Of a stretch of 64,000 nt of DNA, positions 34,407 through 45,160 are shown piece after piece (position 1 is the first letter of the stretch; each line of letters starts with the position of its first letter). The notes beneath the pieces are model-generated. The model was not told the origin of the DNA, made no database searches, and was given only the letters and a program-made list of their open reading frames with translations. The DNA is from Crossaster papposus (taxonomy: Eukaryota > Echinodermata > Asteroidea > Velatida > Solasteridae): assembly GCA_037893245.1 (NCBI GenBank), contig JBAIAA010000653.1, positions 1,612,001 to 1,676,000 on the forward strand, read 5' to 3'. A program made the translations under genes and the position numbers.

Positions 34407-36993
34407 ATGCCCCGGGTCAAATTGCTAATTTTGCCATTCCTGGAGGCCCCCCTCTATCTCCTAACACCCAGCCCCTTCCCGGGGCATGCTTTCCTTCATG
34501 CCCTTATTTGTGGGCGGGGATTGTGTGCACAAACCTATGGCGAATTTGAAACGCGTGTGTTAACGTTAAAATTTACAGAAAATCGAAATAAAATACTAAA
34601 AAAGCATGCCCCGGGTCAAATTGCTAATTTTGCCATTCCTGGAGGCCGCCCTCTATCTCCTAACACCCAGCCCCTTCCCGGGGCATGCTTTCCTTCATGC
34701 CCTTATTGGTGGGCGGGGATTGTGTGCACAAACCTATGGCGAATTTGAAACGCGTGTGTTAACGTTAACATTTTCAGAAGATCGAAATAAAATACTAACA
34801 AAGCATGCCCCGGGTCAAATTGCTAATTGTTCCATTCCTGGAGGCCCCCCTCTATCTCCTAACACCCAGCCCCTTCCCGGGGCATGCTTTCCTTCATGCC
34901 CTTATTTATGGGCGGGGATTGTGTGCACAAACCTATGGCGAATTTGAAACGCGTGTGTTAACGTTAAAACTTTCAGAAGATTGAAATAAAATACTAACAA
35001 AGCATGCCCCGGGTCAAATTTCTAATTTTGCCATTCCTGGAGGCCCCCCTCTATCTCCTAACACCCAGCCCCTTCCCGGGGCATGCTTTCCTTAATGCCC
35101 TTATTTGTGGGCGGGGATTGTGTGCACAAACCTATGGCGAATTTGAAACGCGTGTGTTAACGTTAACATTTTCAGAAAATCGAAATAAAATACTAACAAA
35201 GCATGCCCCGGGTCAAATTGCTAATTTTGCCATTCCTGGAGGCCCCCCTCTATCTCCTAACACCCAGCCCCTTCCCGGGGCATGCTTTCCTTCATGCCCT
35301 TATTTGTGGGCGGGGATTGTGTGCACAAACCTATGGCGAATTTGAAACGCGTGTGTTAACGTTAAAATTTACAGAAAATCGAAATAAAATACTAACAAAG
35401 CATGCCCCGGGTCAAATTGCTAATTTTGCCATTCCTGGAGGCCGCCCTCTATCTCCTAACACCCAGCCCCTTCCCGGGGCATGCTTTCCTTCATGCCCTT
35501 ATTGGTGGGCGGGGATTGTGTGCACAAACCTATGGCGAATTTGAAACGCGTGTGTTAACGTTAACATTTTCAGAAAATCGAAATAAAATACTAACAAAGC
35601 ATGCCCCGGGTCAAATTGCTAATTTTTCCATTCCAGGAGGCCCCCCTCTATCTCCTAACACCCAGCCCCTTTCCGGGGCATGCTTTCCTTCATGTCCTTA
35701 TTTGTGGGCGGGGATTGTGTGCACAAACCTATGGCGAATTTGAAACGCGTGTGTTAACGTTAAAACTTTCAGAAGATTGAAATAAAATACTAACAAAGCA
35801 TGCCCCGGGTCAAATTTCTAATTTTGCCATTCCTGGAGGCCCCCCTCTATCTCCTAACACCCAGCCCCTTCCCGGGGCATGCTTTCCTTAATGCCCTTAT
35901 TTGTGGGCGGGGATTGTGTGCACAAACCTATGGCGAATTTGAAACGCGTGTGTTAACGTTAACATTTTCAGAAAATCGAAATAAAATACTAACAAAGCAT
36001 GCCCCGGGTCAAATTGCTAATTTTGCCATTCCTGGAGGCCCCCCTCTATCTCCTAACACCCAGCCCCTTCCCGGGGCATGCTTTCCTTCATGCCCTTATT
36101 TGTGGGCGGGGATTGTGTGCACAAACCTATGGCGAATTTGAAACGCGTGTGTTAACGTTAAAATTTACAGAAAATCGAAATAAAATACTAACAAAGCATG
36201 CCCCGGGTCAAATTGCTAATTTTGCCATTCCTGGAGGCCGCCCTCTATCTCCTAACACCCAGCCCCTTCCCGGGGCATGCTTTCCTTCATGCCCTTATTG
36301 GTGGGCGGGGATTGTGTGCACAAACCTATGGCGAATTTGAAACGCGTGTGTTAACGTTAACATTTTCAGAAAATCGAAATAAAATACTAACAAAGCATGC
36401 CCCGGGTCAAATTGCTAATTTTTCCATTCCTGGAGGCCCCCCTCTATCTCCTAACACCCAGCCCCTTTCCGGGGCATGCTTTCCTTCATGTCCTTATTTG
36501 TGGGCGGGGATTGTGTGCACAAACCTATGGCGAATTTGAAACGCGTGTGTTAACGTTAACATTTACAGAAAATCGAAATAAAATACTAACAAAGCATGCC
36601 CCGGGTCAAATTGCTAATTTTGCCATTCCTGGAGGCCGCCCTCTATCTCCTAACACCCAGCCCCTTCCCGGGGCATGCTTTCCTTCATGCCCTTATTGGT
36701 GGGCGGGGATTGTGTGCACAAACCTATGGCGAATTTGAAACGCGTGTGTTAACGTTAACATTTTCAGAAAATCGAAATAAAATACTAACAAAGCATGCCC
36801 CGGGTCAAATTGCTAATTTTTCCATTCCTGGAGGCCCCCCTCTATCTCCTAACACCCAGCCCCTTCCCGCGGCATGCTTTCCTTCATGCCCTTATTTGTG
36901 GGCGGGGATTGTGTGCACAAACCTATGGCGAATTTGAAACGCGTGTGTTAACGTTAAAACTTTCAGAAGATTGAAATAAAATACTAACAAAGC
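33810..36993 (+). repeat. 16-unit period, copy 2 (3184 bp)
   Basis: The first nine or so units match 30626-32558 including ACTAAAAAAG, AATTGTTCC, TTATTTATGGG and CCTTAATGCC. From 35601 the order departs, because a four-unit duplication (35004-36595) has been inserted. Confidence 0.8.
35004..36595 (+). repeat. Four-unit tandem repeat with CCTTAATGCC, two copies (796 bp each)
   Basis: Series: TTTCTAAT with CCTTAATGCC, AAAATTTACAG, GCCGCCC with ATTGGTGGG, TTTTTCC with CTTTCCGGGG and CATGTCCTT. Copies start at 35004 and 35800. The fourth unit ends AAAACTTTCAG in copy 1 and AACATTTACAG in copy 2; copy 1 has a private CATTCCAGG near 35633. Confidence 0.85.
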
Positions 36994-38586
36994 ATGCCCC
37001 GGGTCAAATTTCTAATTTTGCCATTCCTGGAGGCCCCCCTCTATCTCCTAACACCCAGCCCCTTCCCGGGGAATGCTTTCCTTCATGCCCTTATTTGTGG
37101 GCGGGGATTGTGTGCACAAACCTATGGCGAATTTGAAACGCGTGTGTTAACGTTAAAACTTTCAGAAGATTGAAATAAAATACTAACAAAGCATGCCCCG
37201 GGTCAAATTTCTAATTTTGCCATTCCTGGAGGCCCCCCTCTATCTCCTAACACCCAGCCCCTTCCCGGGGCATGCTTTCCTTCATGTCCTTATTTGTGGG
37301 CGGGGATTGTGTGCACAAACCTATGGCGAATTTGAAACGCGTGTGTTAACGTTACAATTTTCAGAAAATCGAAATAAAATACTAACAAAGCATGCCCCGG
37401 GTCAAATTGCTAATTTTGCCATTCCTGGAGGCCCCCCTCTATCTCCTAACACCCAACCCCTTCCCGGGGCATGCTTTCCTTCATGCCCTTATTTGTGGGC
37501 GGGGATTGTGTGCACAAACCTATGGCGAATTTGAAACGCGTGTGTTAACGTTACAATTTTCAGAAAATCGAAATAAAATACTAACAAAGCATGCCCCGGG
37601 TCAAATTGCTAATTTTGCCATTCCTGGAGGCCCCCCTCTATCTCCTAACACCCAGCCCCTTCCCGGGGCATGCTTTCCTTCATGTCCTTATTTGTGGGCG
37701 GGGATTGTGTGCACAAACCTATGGCGAATTTGAAACGCGTGTGTTAACGTTAACATTTTCAGAAAATCGAAATAAAATACTAACAAAGCATGCCCCGGGT
37801 CAAATTGCAAATTTTGCCATTCCTGGAGGCCCCCCCTCTATCTCCTAACACCCAGCCCCTTCCCGGCGCATGCTTTCCTTCATGCCCTTATTTGTGGGCG
37901 GGGATTGTGTGCACAAACCTATGGCGAATTTGAAACGCGTGTGTTAACGTTAAAATTTTCAGAAAATCGAAATAAAATACTAACAAAGCATGCCCCGGGT
38001 CAAATTGCTAATTTTGCCATTCCTGGAGGCCCCCCTCTATCTCCTAACACCCAGCCCCTTCCCGGGGCATGCTTTCCTTCATGCCCTTATTTGTGGGCGG
38101 GGATTGTGTGCACAAACCTATGGCGAATTTGAAACGCGTGTGTTAACGTTAAAATTTACAGAAAATCGAAATAAAATACTAAAAAAGCATGCCCCGGGTC
38201 AAATTGCTAATTTTGCCATTCCTGGAGGCCGCCCTTTATCTCCTAACACCCAGCCCCTTCCCGGGGCATGCTTTCCTTCATGCCCTTATTGGTGGGCGGG
38301 GATTGTGTGCACAAACCTATGGCGAATTTGAAACGCGTGTGTTAACGTTAACATTTTCAGAAGATCGAAATAAAATACTAACAAAGCATGCCCCGGGTCA
38401 AATTGCTAATTGTTCCATTCCTGGAGGCCCCCCTCTATCTCCTAACACCCAGCCCCTTCCCGGGGCATGCTTTCCTTCATGCCCTTATTTGTGGGCGGGG
38501 ATTGTGTGCACAAACCTATGGCGAATTTGAAACGCGTGTGTTAACGTTAAAACTTTCAGAAGATTGAAATAAAATACTAACAAAGC
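35999..38586 (+). repeat. 13-unit period, copy 1 (2588 bp)
   Basis: The distinctive run is 36596 to 37989: GCCGCCC, TTTTTCC with AAAACTTTCAG, two successive TTTCTAAT units (36994, 37193), CCCAACCCC with ACAATTTTCAG, CATGTCCTT with AACATTTTCAG, 200-bp subtype. It is followed by ACTAAAAAAG units at 37990-38586. A private CCCGCGGCATGC is at about 36867. Confidence 0.82.
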
Positions 38587-40578
38587 ATGCCCCGGGTCAA
38601 ATTTCTAATTTTGCCATTCCTGGAGGCCCCCCTCTATCTCCTAACACCCAGCCCCTTCCCGGGGCATGCTTTCCTTCATGCCCTTATTTGTGGGCGGGGA
38701 TTGTGTGCACAAACCTATGGCGAATTTGAAACGCGTGTGTTAACGTTAAAATTTACAGAAAATCGAAATAAAATACTAACAAAGCATGCCCCGGGTCAAA
38801 TTGCTAATTTTGCCATTCCTGGAGGCCCCCCTCTATCTCCTAACACCCAGCCCCTTCCCGGGGCATGCTTTCCTTCATGCCCTTATTGGTGGGCGGGGAT
38901 TGTGTGCACAAACCTATGGCGAATTTGAAACGCGTGTGTTAACGTTAACATTTTCAGAAAATCGAAATAAAATACTAACAAAGCATGCCCCGGGTCAAAT
39001 TGCTAATTTTTCCATTCCTGGAGGCCCCCCCTCTATCTCCTAACACCCAGCCCCTTCCCGGGGCATGCTTTCCTTCATGTCCTTATTTGTGGGCGGGGAT
39101 TGTGTGCACAAACCTATGGCGAATTTGAAACGCGTGTGTTAACGTTAACATTTACAGAAAATCGAAATAAAATACTAACAAAGCATGCCCCGGGTCAAAT
39201 TGCTAATTTTGCCATTCCTGGAGGCCGCCCTCTATCTCCTAACACCCAGCCCCTTCCCGGGGCATGCTTTCCTTCATGCCCTTATTGGTGGGCGGGGATT
39301 GTGTGCACAAACCTATGGCGAATTTGAAACGCGTGTGTTAACGTTAACATTTTCAGAAAATCGAAATAAAATACTAACAAAGCATGCCCCGGGTCAAATT
39401 GCAAATTTTTCCATTCCTGGAGGCCCCCCTCTATCTCCTAACACCCAGCCCCTTCCCGGGGCATGCTTTCCTTCATGTCCTTATTTGTGGGCGGGGATTG
39501 TGTGCACAAACCTATGGCGAATTTGAAACGCGTGTGTTAACGTTAAAACTTTCAGAAGATTGAAATAAAATACTAACAAAGCATGCCCCGGGTCAAATTT
39601 CTAATTTTGCCATTCCTGGAGGCCCCCCTCTATCTCCTAACACCCAGCCCCTTCCCGGGGAATGCTTTCCTTCATGCCCTTATTTGTGGGCGGGGATTGT
39701 GTGCACAAACCTATGGCGAATTTGAAACGCGTGTGTTAACGTTAAAACTTTCAGAAGATTGAAATAAAATACTAACAAAGCATGCCCGGGGTCAAATTTC
39801 TAATTTTGCCATTCCTGGAGGCCCCCCTCTATCTCCTAACACCCAGCCCCTTCCCGGGGCATGCTTTCCTTCATGTCCTTATTTGTGGGCGGGGATTGTG
39901 TGCACAAACCTATGGCGAATTTGAAACGCGTGTGTTAACGTTACAATTTTCAGAAAATCGAAATAAAATACTAACAAAGCATGCCCCGGGTCAAATTGCT
40001 AATTTTGCCATTCCTGGAGGCCCCCCTCTATCTCCTAACACCCAACCCCTTCCCAGGGCATGCTTTCCTTCATGCCCTTATTTGTGGGCGGGGATTGTGT
40101 GCACAAACCTATGGCGAATTTGAAACGCGTGTGTTAACGTTACAATTTTCAGAAAATCGAAATAAAATACTAACAAAGCATGCCCCGGGTCAAATTGCTA
40201 ATTTTGCCATTCCTGGAGGCCCCCCTCTATCTCCTAACACCCAGCCCCTTCCCGGGGCATGCTTTCCTTCATGTCCTTATTTGTGGGCGGGGATTGTGTG
40301 CACAAACCTATGGCGAATTTGAAACGCGTGTGTTAACGTTAACATTTTCAGAAAATCGAAATAAAATACTAACAAAGCATGCCCCGGGTCAAATTGCAAA
40401 TTTTGCCATTCCTGGAGGCCCCCCCTCTATCTCCTAACACCCAGCCCCTTCCCGGCGCATGCTTTCCTTCATGCCCTTATTTGTGGGCGGGGATTGTGTG
40501 CACAAACCTATGGCGAATTTGAAACGCGTGTGTTAACGTTAAAATTTTCAGACAATCGAAATAAAATACTAACAAAGC
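38587..40578 (+). repeat. 13-unit period, copy 2 (ten units retained)
   Basis: It follows copy 1 with a shift of 2588-2589 bp up to the 200-bp unit at 40379. The unit at 38985 has an independent seven-C run without the GGCGC mark. Private changes include GCAAATTTTTCC near 39402, ATGCCCGGGG at 39782 and CCCAGGGC near 40054. Confidence 0.8.
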
Positions 40579-43562
40579 ATGCCCCGGGTCAAATTGCTAA
40601 TTTTGCCATTCCTGGAGGCCCCCCTCTATCTCCTAACACCCAACCCCTTCCCGGGGCATGCTTTCCTTCATGCCCTTATTTGTGGGCGGGGATTGTGTGC
40701 ACAAACCTATGGCGAATTTGAAACGCGTGTGTTAACGTTAACATTTTCAGAAATTCGAAATAAAATACTAACAAAGCATGCCCCGGGTCAAATTGCTAAT
40801 TTTGCCATTCCTGGAGGCCCCCCTCTATCTCCTAACACCCAGCCCCTTCACGGGGCATGCTTTCCTTCATGCCCTTATTTGTGGGCGGGGATTTTGTGCA
40901 CAAACCTATGGCGAATTTGAAACGCGTGTGTTAACGTTACAATTTTACGAAAATCGAAATAAAATACTAACAAAGCATGCCCCGGGTCAAATTGCTAATT
41001 TTGCCATTCCTGGAGGCCCCCCTCTATCTCCTAACACCCAGCCCCTTCCCGGGGCATGCTTTCCTTCATGCCCTTATTTGTGGGCGGGGATTGTGTGCAC
41101 AAACCTATGGCGAATTTGAAACGCGTGTGTTAACGTAAAAATTTACAGAAAATCGAAATAAAATACTAACAAAGCATGCCCCGGGTCAAATTGCTAATTT
41201 TGCCATTCCTGGAGGCCGCCCTCTATCTCCTAACACCCAGCCCCTTCCCGGGGCATGCTTTCCTTCATGCCCTTATTGGTGGGCGGGGATTGTGTGCACA
41301 AACCTATGGCGAATTTGAAACGCGTGTGTTAACGTTAACATTTTCAGAAAATCGAAATAAAATACTAACAAAGCATGCCCCGGGTCAAATTGCTAATTTT
41401 GCCATTCCTGGAGGCCCCCCTCTATCTCCTAACACCCAGCCCCTTCCCGGGGCATGCTTTCCTTCATGTCCTTATTTGTGGGCGGGGATTGTGTGCACAA
41501 ACCTATGGCGAATTTGAAACGCGTGTGTTAACGTTAACATTTTCAGAAGATCGAAATAAAATACTAACAAAGCATGCCCCGGGTCAAATTGCTAATTTTT
41601 CCATTCCTGGAGGCCCCCCTCTATCTCCTAACACCCAGCCCCTTCCCGGGGCATGCTTTCCTTCATGCCCTTATTTGTGGGCGGGGATTGTGTGCACAAA
41701 CCTATGACGAATTTGAAACGCGTGTGTTAACGTTAAAATTTTCAGAAAATCGAAATAAAATACTAACAAAGCATGCCCCGGGTCAAATTGCTAATTTTGC
41801 CATTCCTGGAGGCCCCCCTCTATCTCCTAACACCCAACCCCTTCCCGGGGCATGCTTTCCTTCATGCCCTTATTTGTGGGCGGGGATTGTGTGCACAAAC
41901 CTATGGCGAATTTTAAACGCGTGTGTTAACGTTAACATTTTCAGAAATTCGAAATAAAATACTAACAAAGCATGCCCCGGGTCAAATTGCTAATTTTGCC
42001 ATTCCTGGAGGCCCCCCTCTATCTCCTAACACCCAGCCCCTTCACGGGGCATGCTTTCCTTCATGCCCTTATTTGTGGGCGGGGATTTTGTGCACAAACC
42101 TATGGCGAATTTGAAACGCGTGTGTTAACGTTACAATTTTCAGAAAATCGAAATAAAATACTAACAAAGCATGCCCCGGGTCAAATTGCTAATTTTGCCA
42201 TTCCTGGAGGCCCCCCTCTATCTCCTAACACCCAGCCCCTTCCCGGGGCATGCTTTCCTTCATGCCCTTATTTGTGGGCGGGGATTGTGTGCACAAACCT
42301 ATGGCGAATTTGAAACGCGTGTGTTAACGTTAAAATTTTCAGAAAATCGAAATAAAATACTAACAAAGCATGCCCCGGGTCAAATTGCTAATTTTGCCAT
42401 TCCTGGAGGCCCCCCTCTATCTCCTAACACCCAGCCCCTTCCCGGGGCATGCTTTCCTTCATGCCCTTATTTGTGGGCGGGGATTGTGTGCACAAACCTA
42501 TGGCGAATTTGAAACGCGTGTGTTAACGTTAAAATTTACAGAAAATCGAAATAAAATACTAAAAAAGCATGCCCCGGGTCAAATTGCAAATTTTGCCATT
42601 CCTGGAGGCCGCCCTCTATCTCCTAACACCCAGCCCCTTCCCGGGGCATGCTTTCCTTCATGCCCTTATTGGTGGGCGGGGATTGTGTGCACAAACCTAT
42701 GGCGAATTTGAAACGCGTGTGTTAACGTTAACATTTTCAGAAGATCGAAATAAAATACTAACAAAGCATGCCCCGGGTCAAATTGCTAATTGTTCCATTC
42801 CTGGAGGCCCCCCTCTATCTCCTAACACCCAGCCCCTTCCCGGGGCATGCTTTCCTTCATGCCCTTATTTGTGGGCGGGGATTGTGTGCACAAACCTATG
42901 GCGAATTTGAAACGCGTGTGTTAACGTTAAAACTTTCAGAAGATTGAAATAAAATACTAACAAAGCATGCCCCGGGTCAAATTTCTAATTTTGCCATTCC
43001 TGGAGGCCCCCCTCTATCTCCTAACACCCAGCCCCTTCCCGGGGCATGCTTTCCTTAATGCCCTTATTTGTGGGCGGGGATTGTGTGCACAAACCTATGG
43101 CGAATTTGAAACGCGTGTGTTAACGTTAACATTTTCAGAAAATCGAAATAAAATACTAACAAAGCATGCCCCGGGTCAAATTGCTAATTTTGCCATTCCT
43201 GGAGGCCCCCCTCTATCTCCTAACACCCAGCCCCTTCCCGGGGCATGCTTTCCTTCATGCCCTTATTTGTGGGCGGGGATTGTGTGCACAAACCTATGGC
43301 GAATTTGAAACGCGTGTGTTAACGTTAAAATTTACAGAAAATCGAAATAAAATACTAACAAAGCATGCCCGGGTCAAATTGCTAATTTTGCCATTCCTGG
43401 AGGCCGCCCTCTATCTCCTAACACCCAGCCCCTTCCCGGGGCATGCTTTCCTTCATGCCCTTATTGGTGGGCGGGGATTGTGTGCACAAACCTATGGCGA
43501 ATTTGAAACGCGTGTGTTAACGTTAACATTTTCAGAAAATCGAAATAAAATACTAACAAAGC
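40579..43562 (+). repeat. Long-range copies of 28.8-30.2 kb and 34.2-35.6 kb
   Basis: 40778-42170 follows 28835-30227 with a shift of 11943 bp (60 units plus three bases). 42171-43562 follows 34208-35600 with a shift of about 7963 bp, including ACTAAAAAAG, AATTGTTCC and CCTTAATGCC. The unit at 43365 is 198 bp because one C of CCCCGGG is lost. Private marks include TTTTACGAA near 40944, ACGTAAAAA near 41134 and TATGACGAA near 41703. Confidence 0.78.
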
Positions 43563-43960
43563 ATGCCCCGGGTCAAATTGCTAATTTTTCCATTCCTGGA
43601 GGCCCCCCTCTATCTCCTAACACCCAGCCCCTTCCCGGGGCATGCTTTCCTTCATGTCCTTATTTGTGGGCGGGGATTGTGTGCACAAACCTATGGCGAA
43701 TTTGAAACGCGTGTGTTAACGTTAACATTTTCAGAAGATCGAAATAAAATACTAACAAAGCATGCCCCGGGTCAAATTGCTAATTTTTCCATTCCTGGAG
43801 GCCCCCCTCTATCTCCTAACACCCAGCCCCTTCCCGGGGCATGCTTTCCTTCATGTCCTTATTTGTGGGCGGGGATTGTGTGCACAAACCTATGGCGAAT
43901 TTGAAACGCGTGTGTTAACGTTAACATTTTCAGAAGATCGAAATAAAATACTAACAAAGC
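43563..43960 (+). repeat. Adjacent duplicated single units (2 x 199 bp)
   Basis: Two successive units at 43563 and 43762 carry the same combination TTTTTCC, CATGTCCTT and AGATCG. Elsewhere a CATGTCCTT/AGATCG unit is followed by a TTTTTCC unit with CATGCCCTT. This looks like a one-unit slippage or exchange. Confidence 0.75.
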
Positions 43961-44956
43961 ATGCCCCGGGTCAAATTGCTAATTTTTCCATTCCTGGAGG
44001 CCCCCCTCTATCTCCTAACACCCAGCCCCTTCCCGGGGCATGCTTTCCTTCATGCCCTTATTTGTGGGCGGGGATTGTGTGCACAAACCTATGGCGAATT
44101 TGAAACGCGTGTGTTAACGTTAAAACTTTCAGAAGATTGAAATAAAATACTAACAAAGCATGCCCCGGGTCAAATTTCTAATTTTGCCATTCCTGGAGGC
44201 CCCCCTCTATCTCCTAACACCCAGCCCCTTCCCGGGGAATGCTTTCCTTCATGCCCTTATTTGTGGGCGGGGATTGTGTGCACAAACCTATGGCGAATTT
44301 GAAACGCGTGTGTTAACGTTAACATTTTCAGAAAATCGAAATAAAATACTAACAAAGCATGCCCCGGGTCAAATTGCTAATTTTGCCATTCCTGGAGGCC
44401 CCCCTCTATCTCCTAACACCCAGCCCCTTCCCGGGGCATGCTTTCCTTCATGCCCTTATTTGTGGGCGGGGATTGTGTGCACAAACCTATGGCGAATTTG
44501 AAACGCGTGTGTTAACGTTAACATTTTCAGAAAATCGAAATAAAATACTAACAAAGCATGCCCCGGGTCAAATTGCTAATTTTGCCATTCCTGGAGGCCC
44601 CCCTCTATCTCCTAACACCCAGCCCCTTCCCGGGGCATGCTTTCCTTCATGCCCTTATTTGTGGGCGGGGATTGTGTGCACAAACCTATGGCGAATTTGA
44701 AACGCGTGTGTTAACGTTAAAATTTTCAGAAAATCGAAATAAAATACTAACAAAGCATGCCCCGGGTCAAATTGCTAATTTTGCCATTCCTGGAGGCCCC
44801 CCTCTATCTCCTAACACCCAGCCCCTTCCCGGGGCATGCTTTCCTTCATTCCCTTATTTGTGGGCGGGGATTGTGTGCACAAACCTATGGCGAATTTGAA
44901 ACGCGTGTGTTAACGTTAACATTTTCAGAAAATCGAAATAAAATACTAACAAAGCA
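43961..44956 (+). repeat. Boundary zone between array domains
   Basis: The last domain-1 signatures are AAAACTTTCAG in the unit at 43961 and TTTCTAAT with GGGGAATGC at 44160. Two nearly plain units follow (44359, 44558). CATTCCCTTA, a domain-2 mark, first appears in the unit at 44757. No foreign sequence lies at the junction and the 199-bp phase is unbroken. Confidence 0.75.
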
Positions 44957-45160
44957 TGCCCCGGGTCAAATTGTTAATGTTGCCATTCCTGGAGGCCCCC
45001 CCCCCCCTCTATCTCCTAACACCCAGCCCCTTCCCGGGGCATGCTTTCCTTCATGCCCTTATTTGTGGGCGGGGATTGTGTGCACAAACCTATGGCGAAT
45101 TTGAAACGCGTGTGTTAACGTTAACATTTTCAGAAAATCAAAATAAAATACTAACAAAGC
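44956..45160 (+). repeat. 205-bp unit with a 12-C run
   Basis: The six-C run after GGAGG is expanded to twelve C at about 44996-45007, the longest homopolymer I saw in the window. The unit also has TTGTTAATGTTG and ATCAAAATAAAA. It lies at the start of domain 2. It could be real slippage or a homopolymer consensus error. Confidence 0.85.

Larger units (their letters stand above)
1..44756 (+). repeat. Array domain 1 (diverse subtype repertoire)
   Basis: This part is marked by variants that are absent or nearly absent after it: AAAACTTTCAGAAGATTG followed by TTTCTAAT, CTTCACGGGG, CCCAACCCC, GGGGAATGC, CATGTCCTT with AGATCG, GCCGCCC with ATTGGTGGG, and the 200-bp GGCGC subtype. Three sub-regions are visible: 1 to about 7.5 kb, 7.5 to 22.5 kb and 22.5 to 44.2 kb. 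The last units carrying these marks start at 43961 and 44160, so the edge is placed between about 44.2 and 44.76 kb. Confidence 0.85.
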
